In this document: positions 61,850-64,000 of the stretch, one piece after another
How positions within the stretch are numbered: the stretch's first letter is position 1
Layout: the number at the start of each line of letters is the position of its first letter
Assembly: GCA_949372645.1 (NCBI GenBank)
Contig: CASIAP010000011.1
Coordinates: forward strand, 62,001 to 126,000
Direction: 5' to 3'
DNA length: 64,000 nt
Source of the DNA: Candidatus Poseidoniaceae archaeon
Lineage (GTDB): Archaea; Thermoplasmatota; Poseidoniia; Poseidoniales; Poseidoniaceae
Notes under the pieces: generated by a model
Told to the model about the DNA's origin: nothing
The model's database searches: none
What the model saw: the letters and a program-made list of their open reading frames with translations, nothing else
Translations under genes and position numbers: made by a program

Positions 61850-63051
61850 TGCCAGATATGTCTGCATTTGCAGGAGACCTTTCCAAACTCTGGACCCTTC
61901 AAGAGCGACCTCCGCTCAACCATCTCACCTGGGACTGGTGGTGGTGGCTGGTTATGCTTGATGACCCAGAAGGACGACCGAGTGGCCGTCAATTGATGGT
62001 GCTCTGGTCGACCAAGGACAATGCTTTGGTCGAGGTGAATGGAGTGCCATGGAGACCTGCTGGACGGCCAGGTTTTGATGATGAGCAGGCAATGGCTTTG
62101 GATGGAATGGTTTGTGCCTGGTGGTTCGATGGAAAGCAAATGCATGAACCTGTAATTCAACAAATCTGTCGCATAATTTCACTCCCAGACACACATCCGA
62201 ATTGGCCTCATAAATCCACTCATACCGGGAAAGGAGGTGGTGCAGTTGTGCCACTCTTAGAAGAGGATCTGTCCATGGGATTGAAAAGTGACTTGAGTTC
62301 TTTTTGGATTCAATTATCGACCGACAAAGAAGCATCGCACCCTATGGTCCCAAAGAAATTCGACCTTCACCTCACCCCTTGGAATTCAGCATTATCCACA
62401 GCTCGTCAAGCCAGTGCGAACTATGCTGCGAATATGGGCTATGATATTCTCAGACTGCACGGAACTCGTGTCCATGGGAAATTGGATGAGCAAGAAGTCA
62501 CAGGTACTGCATATTTTCAGAAAGTTTGTGTCCAAGCACCCTCAGTCCCATGGTATTGGGGCATGCTCCATCTTAACGATGGGTCCTATATCGATTGGTT
62601 TCTCCCTCATGTTTCCTTTACTGTGAGTGCGCGTGATAATCGACCTTGGAAACGTCGAGATTCCGGGCACATCGGACTTTCCCAGGGTGGTTTGTTCCAT
62701 GATCCAATTCATAATCGAACCGAACGTTTTACCAAAGTACTTGTGCAAAAAACCGCATCGGATTTGACCGAGGGTGAACATGGTCAAACTCCAGGTGCTC
62801 CTTTGCCTGTTTTTGAAATTAAAATGTGGAATGGCAGAACAACAATTGAACTACGGGTTCAAGCCATAGAGCGAGCGCATTGGACCTTTAACCAACCAAC
62901 CCGTGGTGGTTTGAAATCCCACCTCACCTACAATGAATATCCTCTTGAGATGAAGTACCTTCGTATTCGGGATGAATTCGGAATACGCAAAGAATCAAAT
63001 TATGAATGGGCAAGGGGAAATGCTGAACATTCATGGGGACTGTTACATTAA
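61849..63051 (+). CDS. AttH/CrtC-like beta-barrel protein, tentative
   Basis: A 400-residue soluble protein with many Trp residues. LTWDWWWWLVMLDDPEG and VPWYWGMLHLNDGSYIDWFLP resemble the two lipocalin-like halves of AttH/carotenoid 1,2-hydratase-type proteins, which bind hydrophobic ligands. The match is by pattern only. It has no signal peptide. The ATG overlaps the permease stop, so it is part of the exporter operon and may supply or modify the exported lipid-like compound. Confidence 0.55.
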   Translation: MPDMSAFAGDLSKLWTLQERPPLNHLTWDWWWWLVMLDDPEGRPSGRQLMVLWSTKDNALVEVNGVPWRPAGRPGFDDEQAMALDGMVCAWWFDGKQMHEPVIQQICRIISLPDTHPNWPHKSTHTGKGGGAVVPLLEEDLSMGLKSDLSSFWIQLSTDKEASHPMVPKKFDLHLTPWNSALSTARQASANYAANMGYDILRLHGTRVHGKLDEQEVTGTAYFQKVCVQAPSVPWYWGMLHLNDGSYIDWFLPHVSFTVSARDNRPWKRRDSGHIGLSQGGLFHDPIHNRTERFTKVLVQKTASDLTEGEHGQTPGAPLPVFEIKMWNGRTTIELRVQAIERAHWTFNQPTRGGLKSHLTYNEYPLEMKYLRIRDEFGIRKESNYEWARGNAEHSWGLLH

Positions 63052-63150
63052 CCGTAGTGCTAATGAGCTCATCTTTGTCACTCATTTGGCAGTCTACCGT
63101 GCAAGGTATTATGTGCGAGGAGTGCTAGACAAGTTGGAGGAGAGATTGCT

Positions 63151-64000
63151 ATGAGCGAAGAATCCGATGCCGCAGAAGAACCTAATTCTGAAGTTCAAAC
63201 AACAAATGAAGGGAAGCAAGTCGCTGATCAAGCACGCTTAGCAAAGAAATTTCGCTTGATAAAAGGAGAAGAAGTCTTATTGACAAAGCGTCCAAGCACC
63301 TTTGCCTTCCTTGGTATGTATCTCCTCGGAATACTGGTCTTAGCCATTCACTTTATTTTCGATAATGCCAGTTCACTCGGTTCTGAAGATTCCAGTGGAT
63401 TTATGAAAATTGTATTGAAGATTATCGAAGTGAGTGGTGGAGAAGAATGGCCATTTGGCTTTGTCTTTGTCATGCTGTTTATCACCTGGATAAATCGTTT
63501 GGTAAATGTTTCAACATCGGGACGCTGGGTCACCATTGGACTGCTCATCATTACGTTGACACCAGTTATCATTCAGTTGGATGACATGATCTTCTGGATT
63601 ACCGATCTGTGGATGGATGAACCCATCGGGAACTGGATTGGACTTGACAGCTATAACTACTTGATATTCGGATTGGGCTTTGTAGGCATTTACATGGCAA
63701 TGACGTTCTATTACCAGCGAAGTTTCAACTATGCAGTCACATCAGACGCAGTCATTTTTGAACACAGTTTCTTGCTTTCACGTTCACACCGCCGAATTCT
63801 GTTCGACCGTATTTCTGAAGTGATCGTTGAACGACCACCGGTAGGAACTCTTCTCGGATTTGCTACAGTGACCATCCTAACCGATTCCGGTGTTGGGATT
63901 GTCGAAGAAAACACAGGCCCTGGAATGTCAGGTGCAATTCCAGGAACTACTGAAAGAGAAGGCGACTCAGCAGCAGAAAAAGCAGGCAAAGGCATCCTTC
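63151..64000 (+). CDS. PH-domain membrane protein (bPH2-like), cut by window end
   Basis: The ATG at 63151 follows GGAGGAG. The visible 283 residues have an acidic N-terminus, four hydrophobic helices, and a domain from YAVTSDAVIFEHSF through RRILFDRISEVIVERP to ATVTILTDSG, which matches bacterial PH domains of the YdbS/bPH2 group. The frame is open at the window edge. It lies 99 bp after the AttH-like gene and probably belongs to the same operon. Confidence 0.75.
   Translation, partial: MSEESDAAEEPNSEVQTTNEGKQVADQARLAKKFRLIKGEEVLLTKRPSTFAFLGMYLLGILVLAIHFIFDNASSLGSEDSSGFMKIVLKIIEVSGGEEWPFGFVFVMLFITWINRLVNVSTSGRWVTIGLLIITLTPVIIQLDDMIFWITDLWMDEPIGNWIGLDSYNYLIFGLGFVGIYMAMTFYYQRSFNYAVTSDAVIFEHSFLLSRSHRRILFDRISEVIVERPPVGTLLGFATVTILTDSGVGIVEENTGPGMSGAIPGTTEREGDSAAEKAGKGIL

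Overview
The window most likely comes from a marine Thermoplasmatota archaeon of the Marine Group II (Poseidoniales) kind. The archaeal side is shown by an archaeosine-type tRNA-guanine transglycosylase, a stand-alone GMP synthetase subunit B, an archaeal NMN adenylyltransferase, a DRG/Rbg GTPase, TATA boxes about 28 nt upstream of start codons (leaderless genes) and a PGF-CTERM-like surface protein. Mixed in are genes of bacterial character: a full SUF operon, GrpE, a DeoA-type phosphorylase and thiBPQ. This combination is typical of MGII, but the lineage is inferred from gene content only.

Layout. 1-2641: end of a Bax-inhibitor-like membrane protein, a 2OG-Fe(II) oxygenase, thymidine phosphorylase and tRNA-Asn. 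2.8-21.7 kb: an accessory region of small zinc-ribbon/membrane proteins, secreted proteins, a HxlR regulator with its divergent oxidoreductase, a lysine-2,3-aminomutase relative and a 1912-residue repeat protein (RCC1 + Cys-rich + Ca-binding Asp repeats). Several genes here are followed, in sense orientation, by copies of one repeat of about 125 bp. Several also share one promoter motif, and at least two gene starts have been cut and rejoined. 21.9-32.6 kb: housekeeping genes guaAb-purE, the glycine cleavage genes gcvPA/gcvPB/gcvT around a glycosyltransferase, a membrane-anchored alpha/beta hydrolase and a PLP decarboxylase.

32.9-37.4 kb: a thiamine locus, thiR-like regulator plus thiB-thiP-thiQ. 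37.4-49.3 kb: an SPFH-like/zinc-ribbon pair, a PAP2 phosphatase, a thioredoxin-CcdA fusion, tRNA-Val, a radical SAM protein, pdxT, a class V aminotransferase, nadM, an AT-rich FkbM methyltransferase, a Lys/Ala-rich basic protein, grpE and a DRG GTPase. 49.3-55.0 kb: sufC-sufB-sufD-sufS-sufE-sufT on the minus strand with a divergent Nfu-like scaffold. 55.1-57.4 kb: tgtA. 57.4-64.0 kb: a tightly overlapping operon of two ATPase/permease pairs, an AttH-like protein and a PH-domain membrane protein cut by the window end.

The most unusual material is the 2.8-21.3 kb region. Small self-promoted genes carrying same-orientation 3' repeats, with recombined gene starts, look like a cassette-style or rapidly shuffled genome section. 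No integrase or transposase is visible in the window.
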